From Thiobacillus sp. 63-78 (lineage in GTDB: Bacteria > Pseudomonadota > Gammaproteobacteria > Burkholderiales > Thiobacillaceae): 64,000 nt of DNA. The stretch covers positions 59,490 through 123,489 of the forward strand of contig MKWM01000017.1 in the NCBI GenBank assembly GCA_001899765.1. Direction: 5' to 3'. How positions within the stretch are numbered: position 1 is the stretch's first letter; every line of letters starts with the position of its first letter. Shown piece by piece: positions 37,215 to 46,695 of this stretch. Below the pieces are notes generated by a model. That model was not told the origin of the DNA and did not search any database. It saw nothing but the letters and a program-made list of their open reading frames with translations. A program made the translations under genes and the position numbers.

Positions 37215-37272
37215 ATATTTAGTCTGTGTACCGCGGGTGCACCTGGCAAGCCTATTTGACGGGAGGGGACTG

Positions 37273-38670
37273 ATGCGGCTCAAGAAAATCAAACCGGCGC
37301 ATCTGAAAACACTGGTTTTGCTGATTCTGTTGCCCACGGCCGGCGCAGCCACGGCGGACACGCTGGATTTCACCCAGGCCGTGCAGCGCGCACTGTCGCA
37401 AAATCCGGACATCCTCATCGCCGGCACGCAAATCGGACAGGCCGAGGCTGCGGTCAGACAAAGCGAAGGCGCGCGCCTGCCCAAGCTGGCCGTCTCGGTC
37501 AATGTCACGCGCACCGATGATGCGCTCAATGCCTTCGGGCTCAAGCTGTCACAGCGCAGCGCCACGTTCAACGACTTCGGCGCGGGCGAATTCAATCCCG
37601 CCAACCCCAATGTCCTCAATATCGCACCGCGGGATCTCAACCATCCCGACCCGGTCAACAACTTCAATACCCGTCTGGAAGCGCAGTTACCGTTGTATAC
37701 CGGCGGCATGATCGAAGGCTACAACGAGCAGGCCAGGGCGTATTTGCGGGCGGCCCGACAGGGCGATACGCTGGCGCGCCAGAAAGTGATTTTCGATGTG
37801 CTGCGCGCGTACGAGGGGGTGCATACCGCGCGCGCCTATGCGGATGTCGCCAGACAGGCCCGCCATGCAACCGAATCCTACGTCAAGACCATCGACAACC
37901 TCGTCAAAGGCGGGGTCGTCGTGAAAAGCGATCTATTGTCGGCCAGGGTTCATCTGGAAGACGTCAAGGTGCAGCAGACGCAGGCGGACAATGCCGTGCA
38001 GCAGGCGCTCGATCAGCTTCACCTGCTGCTGGGCATGCCGTTGTCGGAGCCGCTGGATGTGGCGGCGGATGTCGAAGTTCATCCCCTGGAGGGCAAACTG
38101 GCCGATTACCAGGCCGAGGCGCTCAAATCCAATCCCGGCCTCGCCGCGCTGCGCAACCAGCTGGATGCCGCGCAGGCCGCCATCAAGGTGGCGCGCGCGG
38201 GCAAATATCCGCAAGCCGGCTTGCTGGCACGCTTCGACACCAACGACAACAGCGTCGGATTCGATGCGCATTCCTATACGCTGGGCGGCCAGGTGTCGTG
38301 GCAGCTGTTTGACGGCGGGGTCGTCAGCGGCGCCATCCAGCGGGCCCAGGCCGGGCGCGACGAAATCGCGGCCAGGCTCAATCAGGCCGAAAACGGTATT
38401 GCTTACCAGGTGGCCGACGCCTGGCGGCGTGCCGACGAGGCCCAGCGGCGGGTCATGGCACGCGAACTGGCGGTCAGCCAGGCCGGGGAGGCCCAGCGCC
38501 TGGTGGACAAGCGCTATGCCAGCGGCGTCACGACCATCACCGAACTGCTCGGCGCCCAGGCGCAGCTGGACAAGGCCCGGGCCGATCTGGTGGCGGCCCG
38601 TTACGACCTCAAGGTGCAACGCGCCAACGCCCGCCTGGCCATCGGCCGTCTGCAACCCGATCAACTTTGA
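37273..38670 (+). CDS. TolC-family outer-membrane efflux protein
   Basis: A 465-residue exported protein with a signal peptide (LKTLVLLILLPTAGAATA) and two tandem outer-membrane efflux repeats: ALSQNPDILIAGTQIGQAEAAV near the start and ALKSNPGLAALRNQLDAAQAAIKVA in the middle mark each half. The periplasmic helices carry the usual Ala/Gln/Arg heptads. It begins an operon with an RND adaptor and pump, with a GGGAGGGG ribosome binding site. Substrate unknown. Confidence 0.92.
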   Translation: MRLKKIKPAHLKTLVLLILLPTAGAATADTLDFTQAVQRALSQNPDILIAGTQIGQAEAAVRQSEGARLPKLAVSVNVTRTDDALNAFGLKLSQRSATFNDFGAGEFNPANPNVLNIAPRDLNHPDPVNNFNTRLEAQLPLYTGGMIEGYNEQARAYLRAARQGDTLARQKVIFDVLRAYEGVHTARAYADVARQARHATESYVKTIDNLVKGGVVVKSDLLSARVHLEDVKVQQTQADNAVQQALDQLHLLLGMPLSEPLDVAADVEVHPLEGKLADYQAEALKSNPGLAALRNQLDAAQAAIKVARAGKYPQAGLLARFDTNDNSVGFDAHSYTLGGQVSWQLFDGGVVSGAIQRAQAGRDEIAARLNQAENGIAYQVADAWRRADEAQRRVMARELAVSQAGEAQRLVDKRYASGVTTITELLGAQAQLDKARADLVAARYDLKVQRANARLAIGRLQPDQL

Positions 38671-38680
38671 GCAATCCGGA

Positions 38681-39784
38681 ATGAACCCCATGGCTAACCC
38701 CCTCCCCTTGCGCGTTGCCCTGCTTGCTCTGGCCGTGAGTCTGGCCAGCGGTTGCGGCAAGCATGACACTCCCGAAGGACAGGCTGCCGCCAGCGGCCAC
38801 ACGGTGACGGCCGAGGTGCAGACCGTGCAGCCGTCCTCCCTCGACGTGCGGGTGGACGTGCCCGGCACCGTGGTGTCGGAAGACCAGGTCCAGGTGGCGT
38901 CGCGCCTGATGGGCTACATCCGCGAGATCAAGGTCGAGGAAGGACAAGCGGTCAAGGCCGGCCAGCTGCTGTTCGTGGTCGACCCGTCCGACATCCAGGG
39001 ACAGGTGAGCCAGGCCCGCGCCGGCTTGGCGCAGGCGGAAGCCGCGCTGGCGGACGCACGGCTCGACTACGAGCGTTTCGGCACGCTGTACAAGGAAGAG
39101 GCCATTCCCAAGCTGCAGTGGGACAAGGTCCGCCTGCAATACCAGGTCGCGCAGCAGCAGGTCGCCGCCGCCCGCGCCGGTTTTGGACTGGCGTCCAGTC
39201 AGATGCGCTACGCCTCGGTGGTGGCGCCGATCAGCGGCGTCGTCACGCAGAAGATGGCGAATGCCGGCGACCTTGCCGCGCCCGGACGGCCGGTGCTGGC
39301 GATCGAAGGTCTGAAGAAACTCCAGGTGCGGACCAGCGTGAGCGGCGACGTGTTCGCCCGCATCAAGGCGGGCGAACAGGTCGGCATCGTGGCCGATGGC
39401 GATGCGGCATCGGCGCCGGTCGAAGGCACGATCGCCCAGCTGGTATCCGCCGCCGATCCGGTCAGCCACACCCACCTGGTGAAGATCGACCTGCCCGCAG
39501 GCAGCGGTCTCGCGAGCGGCAATTTCGTGCGCGTGGGATTTGCCGTCGGCAGCCGGGAGGGGATCCGCATCCCCGTAGCCGCGCTGGCTGAGCGCGCTGG
39601 CATCACCGGCGTGTTCGTGGTCGATGCCCAGGGCATCGCGCGCTACCGTATGGTGCGCCCGGGCGCGGCCGCGCAGGGCGGGGTGGAAATCCTGTCCGGT
39701 CTCAGCGCGGGCGACAGGGTGGTCGTTTCGCAAGCCTCGAATCTGGAAAACGGCGACAAGGTGAGCGGGAGCGCCCATGACTGA
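38681..39784 (+). CDS. RND efflux periplasmic adaptor lipoprotein
   Basis: A 367-residue membrane-fusion protein. A signal with lipobox LASGC (about residues 20-24) is followed by the barrel-sandwich half GYIREIKVEEGQAVKAGQLLFVV, a helical hairpin (ARAGLAQAEAALADARLDYERFG) and the returning half APISGVVTQKMANAGDLAAPG. It bridges the inner-membrane pump and TolC protein. Two ATGs three codons apart (38681, 38690) are possible starts. Its last bases overlap the pump ATG by 8. Confidence 0.92.
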   Translation: MNPMANPLPLRVALLALAVSLASGCGKHDTPEGQAAASGHTVTAEVQTVQPSSLDVRVDVPGTVVSEDQVQVASRLMGYIREIKVEEGQAVKAGQLLFVVDPSDIQGQVSQARAGLAQAEAALADARLDYERFGTLYKEEAIPKLQWDKVRLQYQVAQQQVAAARAGFGLASSQMRYASVVAPISGVVTQKMANAGDLAAPGRPVLAIEGLKKLQVRTSVSGDVFARIKAGEQVGIVADGDAASAPVEGTIAQLVSAADPVSHTHLVKIDLPAGSGLASGNFVRVGFAVGSREGIRIPVAALAERAGITGVFVVDAQGIARYRMVRPGAAAQGGVEILSGLSAGDRVVVSQASNLENGDKVSGSAHD

Positions 39785-42700
39785 GCGCGCCGCCCCGCTC
39801 AACATCGCCGGCAAGCTGGCCCGCGTATTCATCGAATCCAAGATCACCGCCATGATCATGCTGGCGGTGGCGCTGGCGGGCATGATGGCGCTGTTCGTCA
39901 CCCCGCGCGAATACAACCCGCAGATCGTGGTGCCGGCCGCCAACATCATCGTCGCCAAGCCGGGCGCCTCGGCGGAGGAAGTCCAGAATCTGGTGGTCAA
40001 GCCGCTGGAAGCCATCATGAACGCCCAGTCCGGCGTCGATCACACCTTCGGCTACGCCGCGCCGGATTTCGGCCTGGTCACCGTGCAGTTCAAGGTGGGG
40101 GAGGACCAGGAAAAAAGCCTGGTCAAGCTCTACAACCAGTTGATGCAGAACATGGACCGCATGCCGCCGGGCGCGATGCAGCCGATGGTCAAGCCGATCA
40201 ACGTCGACGACGTGCCGATCATGACGCTGACGCTGTCGTCCGCCACGCTCGACGATCAGCAGATCCGCCAGGTGGCGAGCCGTGTTCTGGAGCATCTGCG
40301 CAATGTGCCGGGGGTATCGTTCACCCAGCTCATCGGCGGCTCGCAGCGCGCGGTCAATGTCTGGATTTCGCCCACCAGACTGGCGGCGGCGGGCATCGCG
40401 CTCGACCAGGTCGACAAAATGCTGCAGGGACAGAACGTCTCCGTCCCGGCCGGCAATCTGGTGAACAACAACCAGGTTTCGCCCTTGCGGGTGCAGGGTT
40501 TCCTCGGCAGCGCCCGCGAAGTGGGCGATATCGTCATCGGCGCGCCCAACGGGCGGCCGGTATTCCTGAAGGACGTGGCCCGCATCGTGGATGGTCCCGA
40601 GGAAGCGGACCAGAGCACACGCTTTGCCTGGGGCCCCGCGGCCGGCCAGGACGCCGCGCGCGGCGAGGCGCCCGCCGTCACCCTGGCCATCGCCAAGAAA
40701 GCCGGCGCCAACGCGGTGGTGGTGGCGGACGCCGTGCTGAAGAAGCTCGACCAGCTCAAACGCCAGGCCATTCCCGCCGACATCTCGGTGGCGGTGACCC
40801 GCGACGACGGCGCCCGCGCCAACGACGCGGTCAACACCCTGGTCGAGCATCTCGGCATCGCGATCGGCTCGGTGGTCGTCATCCTGGTGTTCTTCCTCGG
40901 CTGGCGCGAAGCCGGCATCGTCACCCTGACGGTGCCGCTGATCCTGTTCGTGGTGCTGACCATCGGCCTGTTCGCCGGCCAGACCATCAACCGCATCACG
41001 CTGTTCGCGCTGATTCTTTCATTGGGGTTGCTGGTGGATGCCGCCATCGTGGTCGTGGAGAACATTCATCGCCATCTGCATCACGGCATCGGCGACCGCG
41101 ACTTCAGGGACGTGGTGATCCAGGCGACCAACGAGATCGGCAACCCCACCAATATCGCCACCATCGCGGTGATCCTGGCCTTCATCCCGATGGCCTTCGT
41201 CACCGGCATGATGGGGCCGTTCATGCGGCCGATCCCGTTCAACGTGCCGGTGGCGATGATCGCCTCGCTGCTGATCGCCTACATCGTGGTGCCCTGGGCG
41301 ACCAATCTGTGGCTCCGGAAAAAAGCCGCGCAGAGCGAACTCGCCCGCCAGGCAAGCCTGGAGGACGTCGGGGCGCGCAAGACCGACCGATTGCACCGCG
41401 CCTACGTCAAGACCATCACGCCCTTCATCGAGCATCGCGGCCGCCGCAACCTGATGTTCCTGGCCGTGCTGGGCCTGCTGGCCGCGGCGATGCTGATGCC
41501 GGCGTGGCAATTCGTCCGCCCCGCGGGCATGAACGGGCCGCTGTCGGCGCTGGGGGTGGAACTGAAGATGCTGCCCAACGACAACACCAACACCTTCCTG
41601 GTGGAAATCGACACCCCGGCCGGCACCACGCTGGAAGAAACCGACCGTGCCGCGCGCGCGGTCGGCGACGTGCTGGCGCAGAACCGCTATGTCACCGATT
41701 ACCAGACCTTCCTCGGCATGACCGCGCCCATCGACTTTGCCGCCCTGGTGCGCGGCGATCCCGTCAAGCGCGGCGACAACCTGGCGCAGATCCGCGTCAA
41801 TCTGGTGGACAAGCATCAGCGTTCGACCTCGTCGCACCAGATCGTGCAGGCACTCAACGACCGCCTCAAGCCGCTGCGCCAGGCCTTCCCGCAGACCCGC
41901 ATCAAACTCTACGAAACCCCGCCCGGCCCGCCGGTGCAGGCGCAGGTGCTGGCCGAGCTGTACGGGCCCGACTATGAAAAACTGCGCGGGGCCTCGCCCG
42001 AGGTGCGCCGCGCGTTCGAGTCGGTCTACGGCATGATCAACACCGACGATTCGGTCACCGCCACCATGCAATCCTTCTCGGTGCAGGTGGACCGCGAGAA
42101 AGCCGCCCTGTCGGGCGTCGTCGCCGGCCAGGTGGGCAAACTGCTGCGCGATTACGTGTCGGGCCTGTCGATCGGTTCGGTGCATGTGGATTCCGCGCGC
42201 GACCCGGTCAACATCATCGTGCGCCTGCCGCGCGCGGAACGCCAGTCGCCTGAATCGCTGATGGCGATCCGCCTGACGAACATGATGGGCCAGCAGGTAC
42301 CGTTGAGCGCGATCGCCAGTGTGCGCCGTGTACCGTTCGGCAAACCCATTTACGACCGCGATCAGCACCCCATGGTCATGGTGGGGGGTGAAATGATCAC
42401 CTCCAGCCCGGTCTACGCCGTGCTGGCGCTGGACAAGATGCTGGACGGCACCCTGCTGGCCAATGGCACGCGCTTCAAGACCGGCAACCTGGGCTTCACC
42501 CAGGCGACGCCGGACGACGTCACCGGCTACCATCTCTTGTGGGGCGGTGAAATGCGCCTGACGCTCGACGTGTTCCGCGACCTCGGCTCGGCCTTCATCA
42601 TTGCCCTGGTGTTCATCTATCTGCTGCTGGTGGGCTACTACAAATCCTTCATCATGCCGATGATCGTGATGGGCGCGATTCCGCTGACCCTGATCGGCGT

Positions 42701-43061
42701 GTTCCCCGGCCACTGGGCGACCCAGCAGGCGTTCACCGCCACCTCGATGATCGGCGTCATCGCGCTGGCCGGTATCGTGGTGCGCAACTCGCTGCTGCTG
42801 ATCGACTTCATCGTCGATTACCGTGCCCGGGGTTACGGTCTCAAGGAAGCGGTGATCGAGGCCGGCGCGGTGCGGCTGCGGCCGATCCTGCTGACCGCGC
42901 TCGCCATCATTCTCGGCTCGGCCATCATGATCACCGACCCGGTGTTCGGCGGGCTGGCGGTCGCGCTGATTTTCGGCACTTTCGCCTCGACCGCGCTGAC
43001 CCTGATCGTCATTCCGTTGCTGTACTACATCTGGCAGAAGCGCAGCGTCATGACGGTTTGA
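39777..43061 (+). CDS. RND efflux permease (HAE-like)
   Basis: A 1094-residue inner-membrane pump with the RND pattern of two six-helix bundles and two periplasmic loops. LFALILSLGLLVDAAIVVVENIHRHL is helix 4 with the acidic proton-relay pair. Near the end, GVIALAGIVVRNSLLLIDFIVDY and RLRPILLTALAIILGSAIM are the helix 10-12 motifs. It is divergent from AcrB and from CusA in this window. The following genes (YgaP-like protein, rhodanese) suggest a link to sulfur stress. Substrate not known. Confidence 0.92.
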   Translation: MTERAAPLNIAGKLARVFIESKITAMIMLAVALAGMMALFVTPREYNPQIVVPAANIIVAKPGASAEEVQNLVVKPLEAIMNAQSGVDHTFGYAAPDFGLVTVQFKVGEDQEKSLVKLYNQLMQNMDRMPPGAMQPMVKPINVDDVPIMTLTLSSATLDDQQIRQVASRVLEHLRNVPGVSFTQLIGGSQRAVNVWISPTRLAAAGIALDQVDKMLQGQNVSVPAGNLVNNNQVSPLRVQGFLGSAREVGDIVIGAPNGRPVFLKDVARIVDGPEEADQSTRFAWGPAAGQDAARGEAPAVTLAIAKKAGANAVVVADAVLKKLDQLKRQAIPADISVAVTRDDGARANDAVNTLVEHLGIAIGSVVVILVFFLGWREAGIVTLTVPLILFVVLTIGLFAGQTINRITLFALILSLGLLVDAAIVVVENIHRHLHHGIGDRDFRDVVIQATNEIGNPTNIATIAVILAFIPMAFVTGMMGPFMRPIPFNVPVAMIASLLIAYIVVPWATNLWLRKKAAQSELARQASLEDVGARKTDRLHRAYVKTITPFIEHRGRRNLMFLAVLGLLAAAMLMPAWQFVRPAGMNGPLSALGVELKMLPNDNTNTFLVEIDTPAGTTLEETDRAARAVGDVLAQNRYVTDYQTFLGMTAPIDFAALVRGDPVKRGDNLAQIRVNLVDKHQRSTSSHQIVQALNDRLKPLRQAFPQTRIKLYETPPGPPVQAQVLAELYGPDYEKLRGASPEVRRAFESVYGMINTDDSVTATMQSFSVQVDREKAALSGVVAGQVGKLLRDYVSGLSIGSVHVDSARDPVNIIVRLPRAERQSPESLMAIRLTNMMGQQVPLSAIASVRRVPFGKPIYDRDQHPMVMVGGEMITSSPVYAVLALDKMLDGTLLANGTRFKTGNLGFTQATPDDVTGYHLLWGGEMRLTLDVFRDLGSAFIIALVFIYLLLVGYYKSFIMPMIVMGAIPLTLIGVFPGHWATQQAFTATSMIGVIALAGIVVRNSLLLIDFIVDYRARGYGLKEAVIEAGAVRLRPILLTALAIILGSAIMITDPVFGGLAVALIFGTFASTALTLIVIPLLYYIWQKRSVMTV

Positions 43062-43111
43062 TAAAAATCGGGACGCCTTTATCATCCATTTCCCATCCCG
43101 AGGAATCGATC

Positions 43112-43330
43112 ATGTCCGTAGAACACCTTGTCCGCATCATTGCCGGATTCTTCATCATGCTGTCACTGGCGCTGGCCCATTTTTCCGGCAGCGTCGACAT
43201 GACCCACCTGTCCTGGCTGTGGTTCACTGCCTTTGTCGGTTTCAACCTGTTCCAGTCCGGCTTCACCCGCTTCTGCCCGATGGACATCATGCTGAAAAAA
43301 GCCGGGGTCCGGCCGGGCTGCGGCCTTTAA
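43112..43330 (+). CDS. YgaP-like transmembrane domain protein (DUF2892)
   Basis: A 72-residue membrane protein with two hydrophobic helices (IIAGFFIMLSLALAHFS and LSWLWFTAFVGFNLFQSGF) and the C-terminal FCPMDIMLKKAGVRPGC, which fits the DUF2892/YgaP-like TM family. In E. coli the same domain is fused to a rhodanese in YgaP; here it is separate and lies 10 bases before a rhodanese gene. It begins 50 bases after the RND gene with ribosome binding site GAGGA. Confidence 0.85.
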   Translation: MSVEHLVRIIAGFFIMLSLALAHFSGSVDMTHLSWLWFTAFVGFNLFQSGFTRFCPMDIMLKKAGVRPGCGL

Positions 43331-43340
43331 GGGTGCGCAT

Positions 43341-43754
43341 ATGGATATGCTATTCCTGCAGCAGAACTGGATGCTGGTGGCCGTGGCGGTGGTGTCCGGC
43401 ATCATGCTGGCGTGGTCCTTCATCGGCGGCAAGCTTTCCGGCATCGAGGAAGCCGATACCCTGAAGGCCACCCGCCTGTATAACGACGACGCGCTGGTGC
43501 TCGACGTGCGCGAAGACAAGGAATTTGCCGCCGGCCACATTCCCAAAGCCCGGCACATTCCGCTCGGTCAGTTGTCCGGCCGGCTCCAGGAACTGGAGAA
43601 ATTCAAGGCAAAACCCATCCTCGTCACCTGTCGCAGCGGTCAGCGTTCGGCGCGCGCCTGCCGCCTGCTGAAAAAGTCCGGTTTCGAGACCGTGTACAAC
43701 CAGGCGGGCGGCATCGTCGCGTGGCAACGCGCCAACCTGCCGGTTGCCAAATAA
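43341..43754 (+). CDS. Membrane-anchored rhodanese (YibN-like sulfurtransferase)
   Basis: A 137-residue protein with an N-terminal membrane anchor (MLVAVAVVSGIMLAWSFIGG) and a rhodanese domain. The active-site loop CRSGQRSAR has the persulfide-forming Cys at about 97, and LVLDVREDKEFAAGHIPKARHIPL is the standard rhodanese start. It is the yibN position in the yibN-grxC-secB-gpsA order of E. coli. It would transfer sulfane sulfur from thiosulfate or persulfide donors at the membrane. Confidence 0.93.
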   Translation: MDMLFLQQNWMLVAVAVVSGIMLAWSFIGGKLSGIEEADTLKATRLYNDDALVLDVREDKEFAAGHIPKARHIPLGQLSGRLQELEKFKAKPILVTCRSGQRSARACRLLKKSGFETVYNQAGGIVAWQRANLPVAK

Positions 43755-43776
43755 TCCCCGGAACCGAGGAAGCCCC

Positions 43777-44040
43777 ATGGCCAAAGTCGAGATGTACAGC
43801 ACCGCCGTCTGCCCCTACTGCGTCGCCGCCGAGCGGCTGCTGAAGAACCGCGGCGTCACCGAAATCGACAAGATTCGCGTCGATCTCGATCCAGTCAGGC
43901 ATGAGGAAATGATGGCACGGTCCGGTGGCCGCCGCACCGTCCCGCAGATATTCATCGGCGGCACCCACGTCGGCGGGTTCGACGACATGTCCGCACTGGA
44001 CGCCGCGGGCGAACTGGTCCCGCTCCTGAATCGCACCTGA
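43777..44040 (+). CDS. grxC: Glutaredoxin 3
   Basis: An 87-residue glutaredoxin with the dithiol active site CPYC (Cys12, Cys15) and the glutathione-binding TVPQIFIGGTHVGGFDD. It reduces disulfides using glutathione. It follows the rhodanese by 22 bases with a GAGGAAG ribosome binding site. An upstream frame extension is rejected in favour of MAKVEMYSTAV. Confidence 0.95.
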   Translation: MAKVEMYSTAVCPYCVAAERLLKNRGVTEIDKIRVDLDPVRHEEMMARSGGRRTVPQIFIGGTHVGGFDDMSALDAAGELVPLLNRT

Positions 44041-44123
44041 TTGCCGTGCCTGCGGGGATGCGCTTGAATTTCCGGCGACAGCCCCCATTGTGAAGCGGTG
44101 ATCATTCGCGTCAAGGAATCCCG

Positions 44124-44552
44124 ATGGAACTTGCCTGCCCTCACTGCCTCGCCATCAACCGCGTGCCGGACGACCGGCTGTCGAACGGACCCAAGTGCGG
44201 CCAATGCGGTACGCCGCTACTGCCTGGCACACCGGTGGATCTCACCGCCGCCAGCTTCGACCGTTTCATCGCCAGGGCCGGCCTGCCGGTACTGGTCGAT
44301 TTCTGGGCTGGCTGGTGCGGTCCCTGCAAGATGATGGCGCCGGTGTTCCAGCAGATGGCCGCCGAAATGGCCACGCGTGTGCGTTTTGCCAAGGTCGACA
44401 CCGAAGCGCATCCGCAGGTATCGATGCGTTACCACATCAAGGGCATTCCCAGCCTGATCCTGTTCAGGAACGGCGCCGAAGCAGCGCGCAGCGCGGGGGC
44501 GATGGACGCCCATGCGCTGCAACGCTGGCTGGCGTCGCAGGGTATCCAGTAA
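44124..44552 (+). CDS. trxC: Thioredoxin 2 (zinc-finger type)
   Basis: A 142-residue TrxC-type thioredoxin. The N-terminal zinc finger has Cys5, Cys8, Cys25 and Cys28; the thioredoxin fold follows with the active site WCGPC (Cys65, Cys68) and the cis-Pro loop KGIPSLILF. TrxC is an oxidative-stress thioredoxin. It lies between grxC and secB, where E. coli has no such gene, with an intrinsic terminator after it. Confidence 0.94.
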   Translation: MELACPHCLAINRVPDDRLSNGPKCGQCGTPLLPGTPVDLTAASFDRFIARAGLPVLVDFWAGWCGPCKMMAPVFQQMAAEMATRVRFAKVDTEAHPQVSMRYHIKGIPSLILFRNGAEAARSAGAMDAHALQRWLASQGIQ

Positions 44553-44621
44553 GCGCTGCGAATGCGGGCGCGGGGACACGGCATGGAGATGACTTGAAGC
44601 CCGTGTAAAATAGGCCCATCT

Positions 44622-44646
44622 CCGGAGCGCAGGCTCCGGTTTTCTT
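44622..44646 (+). terminator. Rho-independent terminator or leader hairpin before secB
   Basis: CCGGAGC, loop GCAG, GCTCCGG, then TTTTCTT: a 7-bp perfect GC-rich stem followed by a T-run. It lies 70 bases after trxC and 17 bases before the secB start. It may end the redox operon, or act as a leader hairpin if a secB promoter lies just upstream (TAAAAT at 44606-44611). Confidence 0.75.
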
Positions 44647-44662
44647 ATTCCAGGGAGATATC

Positions 44663-45118
44663 ATGGCCGATGAACTGCAACCCGTATTCAATATCGAGAA
44701 ACTCTACGTCAAGGATCTGTCGGTAGAGGTCCCCAACGCTCCCGCCATCTATCTGGAGCGCGAAGCCCCGCAGATCGACGTCAACATGTCGACGGAAAGC
44801 AGCACGCTGGGCGAGAACCTGTACCAGGCCGACATCACCGTCACCGTCACCGCCAAGATCGGCGACAAGACCATGTTCCTGGTCGAGTGCACCGAAGGTG
44901 GCATCTTCCGCATCGAACACGTCCCGCAGGACCAGCTCCCCATGGTGCTGGGTATCGGTTGCCCGAACATCGTCTTCCCGTATCTGCGCGAGACCGTGTC
45001 CGACGTGGTGATCCGCGCCGGCTTTCCGCCGCTGCTGCTGAATCCGGTCAACTTCGAGGCCCTGTTCCTGCAGCAACAGCAGGCGCAGCAGCAGGCCGTC
45101 CCGGCGCAAACCCATTGA
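44663..45118 (+). CDS. secB: Protein-export chaperone SecB
   Basis: A 151-residue cytosolic chaperone that holds unfolded preproteins and hands them to SecA. EAPQIDVNMSTESSTL, QADITVTVTAKIGD and MLGIGCPNIVFPYLRETVSDVVIRAGFPPLLLNPVNF are conserved SecB signatures. A GGGAG ribosome binding site precedes the ATG. Length is usual for SecB. It is followed closely by an SH3 domain gene and gpsA. Confidence 0.96.
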   Translation: MADELQPVFNIEKLYVKDLSVEVPNAPAIYLEREAPQIDVNMSTESSTLGENLYQADITVTVTAKIGDKTMFLVECTEGGIFRIEHVPQDQLPMVLGIGCPNIVFPYLRETVSDVVIRAGFPPLLLNPVNFEALFLQQQQAQQQAVPAQTH

Positions 45119-45134
45119 AGCGGACGGGCTGACC

Positions 45135-45587
45135 GTGCGACGGTTTTACGCCGGTTTGCTCCTCACGGGCGGTCTGCTGTGCATGCTGGCGAATCCCGCC
45201 AGCGCACTGGAATACCGCAGTACCGGACGCGCCGCCATCCTGTACGACGCGCCCTCGACCGCGGCCGGCAAGCTGGCCGTCGCAGGGAGCGGCCTGCCGC
45301 TCGAAGTCGTGGTCGATACCGATACCTGGGTCAAGGTGCGCGATTACACCGGCCGCCTGGCGTGGATCGAGAAAGCGGCCCTGGACGGCCCCCACAGCGT
45401 GATGATCAAGACTGAAACCGCCACCGTCCGGCAACAGCCGAAAACCGACGCCAGCCCCGTATTCCGGGCCACGCGCGGCGTTCTGCTCGACGTCACCGGC
45501 AAGTCCGACGCCAACGGCTGGCTGCAGGTCAAACATGCCAACGGGTTGACCGGCTGGATATCCGTTCAGGACGTATGGGGGCAATGA
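45135..45587 (+). CDS. Exported SH3 domain protein
   Basis: A 150-residue protein with a signal peptide ([21 protein letters not shown]) and two bacterial SH3-like repeats: [21 protein letters not shown] in the first, [20 protein letters not shown] with [20 protein letters not shown] in the second. Such domains often bind peptidoglycan in the periplasm. The start is GTG. Its stop overlaps the gpsA ATG (ATGA), so both are coupled. The exact role is unknown. Confidence 0.85.
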   Translation: MRRFYAGLLLTGGLLCMLANPASALEYRSTGRAAILYDAPSTAAGKLAVAGSGLPLEVVVDTDTWVKVRDYTGRLAWIEKAALDGPHSVMIKTETATVRQQPKTDASPVFRATRGVLLDVTGKSDANGWLQVKHANGLTGWISVQDVWGQ

Positions 45588-46570
45588 AACTGGCGGTGCT
45601 GGGCGCCGGTGCATGGGGCACCGCGCTGGCGGCCGGCTGGGCGCCTCAACATGCCACCACCCTGTGGGGGCGCAATGCGGCCGCACTCGATGCCATGCAG
45701 GCAAGCGGGGTCAACGCACGCTATCTGCCGGGTTGTCCGCTGCCCGACACCTTGCGTTTCACTCATGACCTCGACCACGCCCTCGACCAGGCCGACCTCA
45801 TCGTCGTGGCGGTTCCCAGCAGTGGCCTGCGCGCCACCCTGGCCGCGCTGGCCAGCCGTCCCGCCCTGCCGCCGCTGTTGTGGGTCTGCAAGGGCTTCGA
45901 GCCCGGCAGCCGGAAACTGCCGCACCAGCTCGTCGCCGAACTGCTGCCCCGACACACGCAGACCGGCGTGCTGTCGGGGCCCAGCTTCGCCCAGGAAGTG
46001 GCGCAAGGCTATCCCACCGCGCTGACGCTGGCGTGCCACAACACCGATCTGGCGCAGCATCTGGCTGAAACCCTGTCGGTTCAGCGCCTGCGTATCTACG
46101 CGCATGACGATGTCATCGGGGTCGAGCTCGGCGGTGCGCTGAAAAACGTCATGGCCATTGCCACCGGCATCTGCGACGGCCTCAGGCTGGGCCACAATGC
46201 ACGCGCCGCCCTCGTCACCCGCGGCCTGGCCGAGATGACCCGGCTTGGCGTCAAGCTGGGCGGCCATTTCGAAACCTTCATGGGCTTGTCGGGCCTCGGC
46301 GATCTGATCCTCACCACCACGGGCGACCTGTCGCGCAACCGCCAGGTCGGCCTGCGCCTCGCCCGTGGCCAGCGGCTCGACATCATCCTCGACGAACTGG
46401 GGCATGTGGCCGAAGGCGTCACCACCACGCGCGAAGTCATCGCGCTCGCTGACGAACTCGGCGTCGACATGCCGATCGCCCGTGCCGTCTGCCAGGTGCT
46501 GTGTGAGCAACTGCTTGCTGCGCAGGCGGTCGATGCGCTGCTGAATCGGGAAATCAAGGCTGAGTTCTGA
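45584..46570 (+). CDS. gpsA: Glycerol-3-phosphate dehydrogenase [NAD(P)+]
   Basis: A 328-residue enzyme making glycerol-3-phosphate from dihydroxyacetone phosphate for phospholipid synthesis. The NAD(P)-binding loop is [12 protein letters not shown] (residues 5-16), followed by [12 protein letters not shown], the catalytic Lys in [13 protein letters not shown] and [25 protein letters not shown] at 45584 overlaps the SH3 gene; an ATG three codons earlier is possible. Its substrate product feeds plsY at the other end of the window. Confidence 0.96.
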   Translation: MKLAVLGAGAWGTALAAGWAPQHATTLWGRNAAALDAMQASGVNARYLPGCPLPDTLRFTHDLDHALDQADLIVVAVPSSGLRATLAALASRPALPPLLWVCKGFEPGSRKLPHQLVAELLPRHTQTGVLSGPSFAQEVAQGYPTALTLACHNTDLAQHLAETLSVQRLRIYAHDDVIGVELGGALKNVMAIATGICDGLRLGHNARAALVTRGLAEMTRLGVKLGGHFETFMGLSGLGDLILTTTGDLSRNRQVGLRLARGQRLDIILDELGHVAEGVTTTREVIALADELGVDMPIARAVCQVLCEQLLAAQAVDALLNREIKAEF

Positions 46571-46695
46571 AAACGCTTGCGTTATCCGGTAGCAGCACGT
46601 CTCCATGCCGGAAATACCCAAATAAGAGGCGGCCGGGTACGCCAACCTGAGGTTCCGCTCCGCACGCCAAGCGGCAAACCGACACCTCCGCGCGG

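Noticed and set aside
37273..38670. CusC partner of the CusBA pump
   Set aside because: It faces the other direction, has its own adaptor and permease directly downstream, and is separated from cusBA by the nirK block.
41019..43085. A 688-codon minus-strand open frame opposite the RND pump
   Set aside because: Antisense shadow, rich in His/Arg/Gln; the plus-strand pump explains the region.
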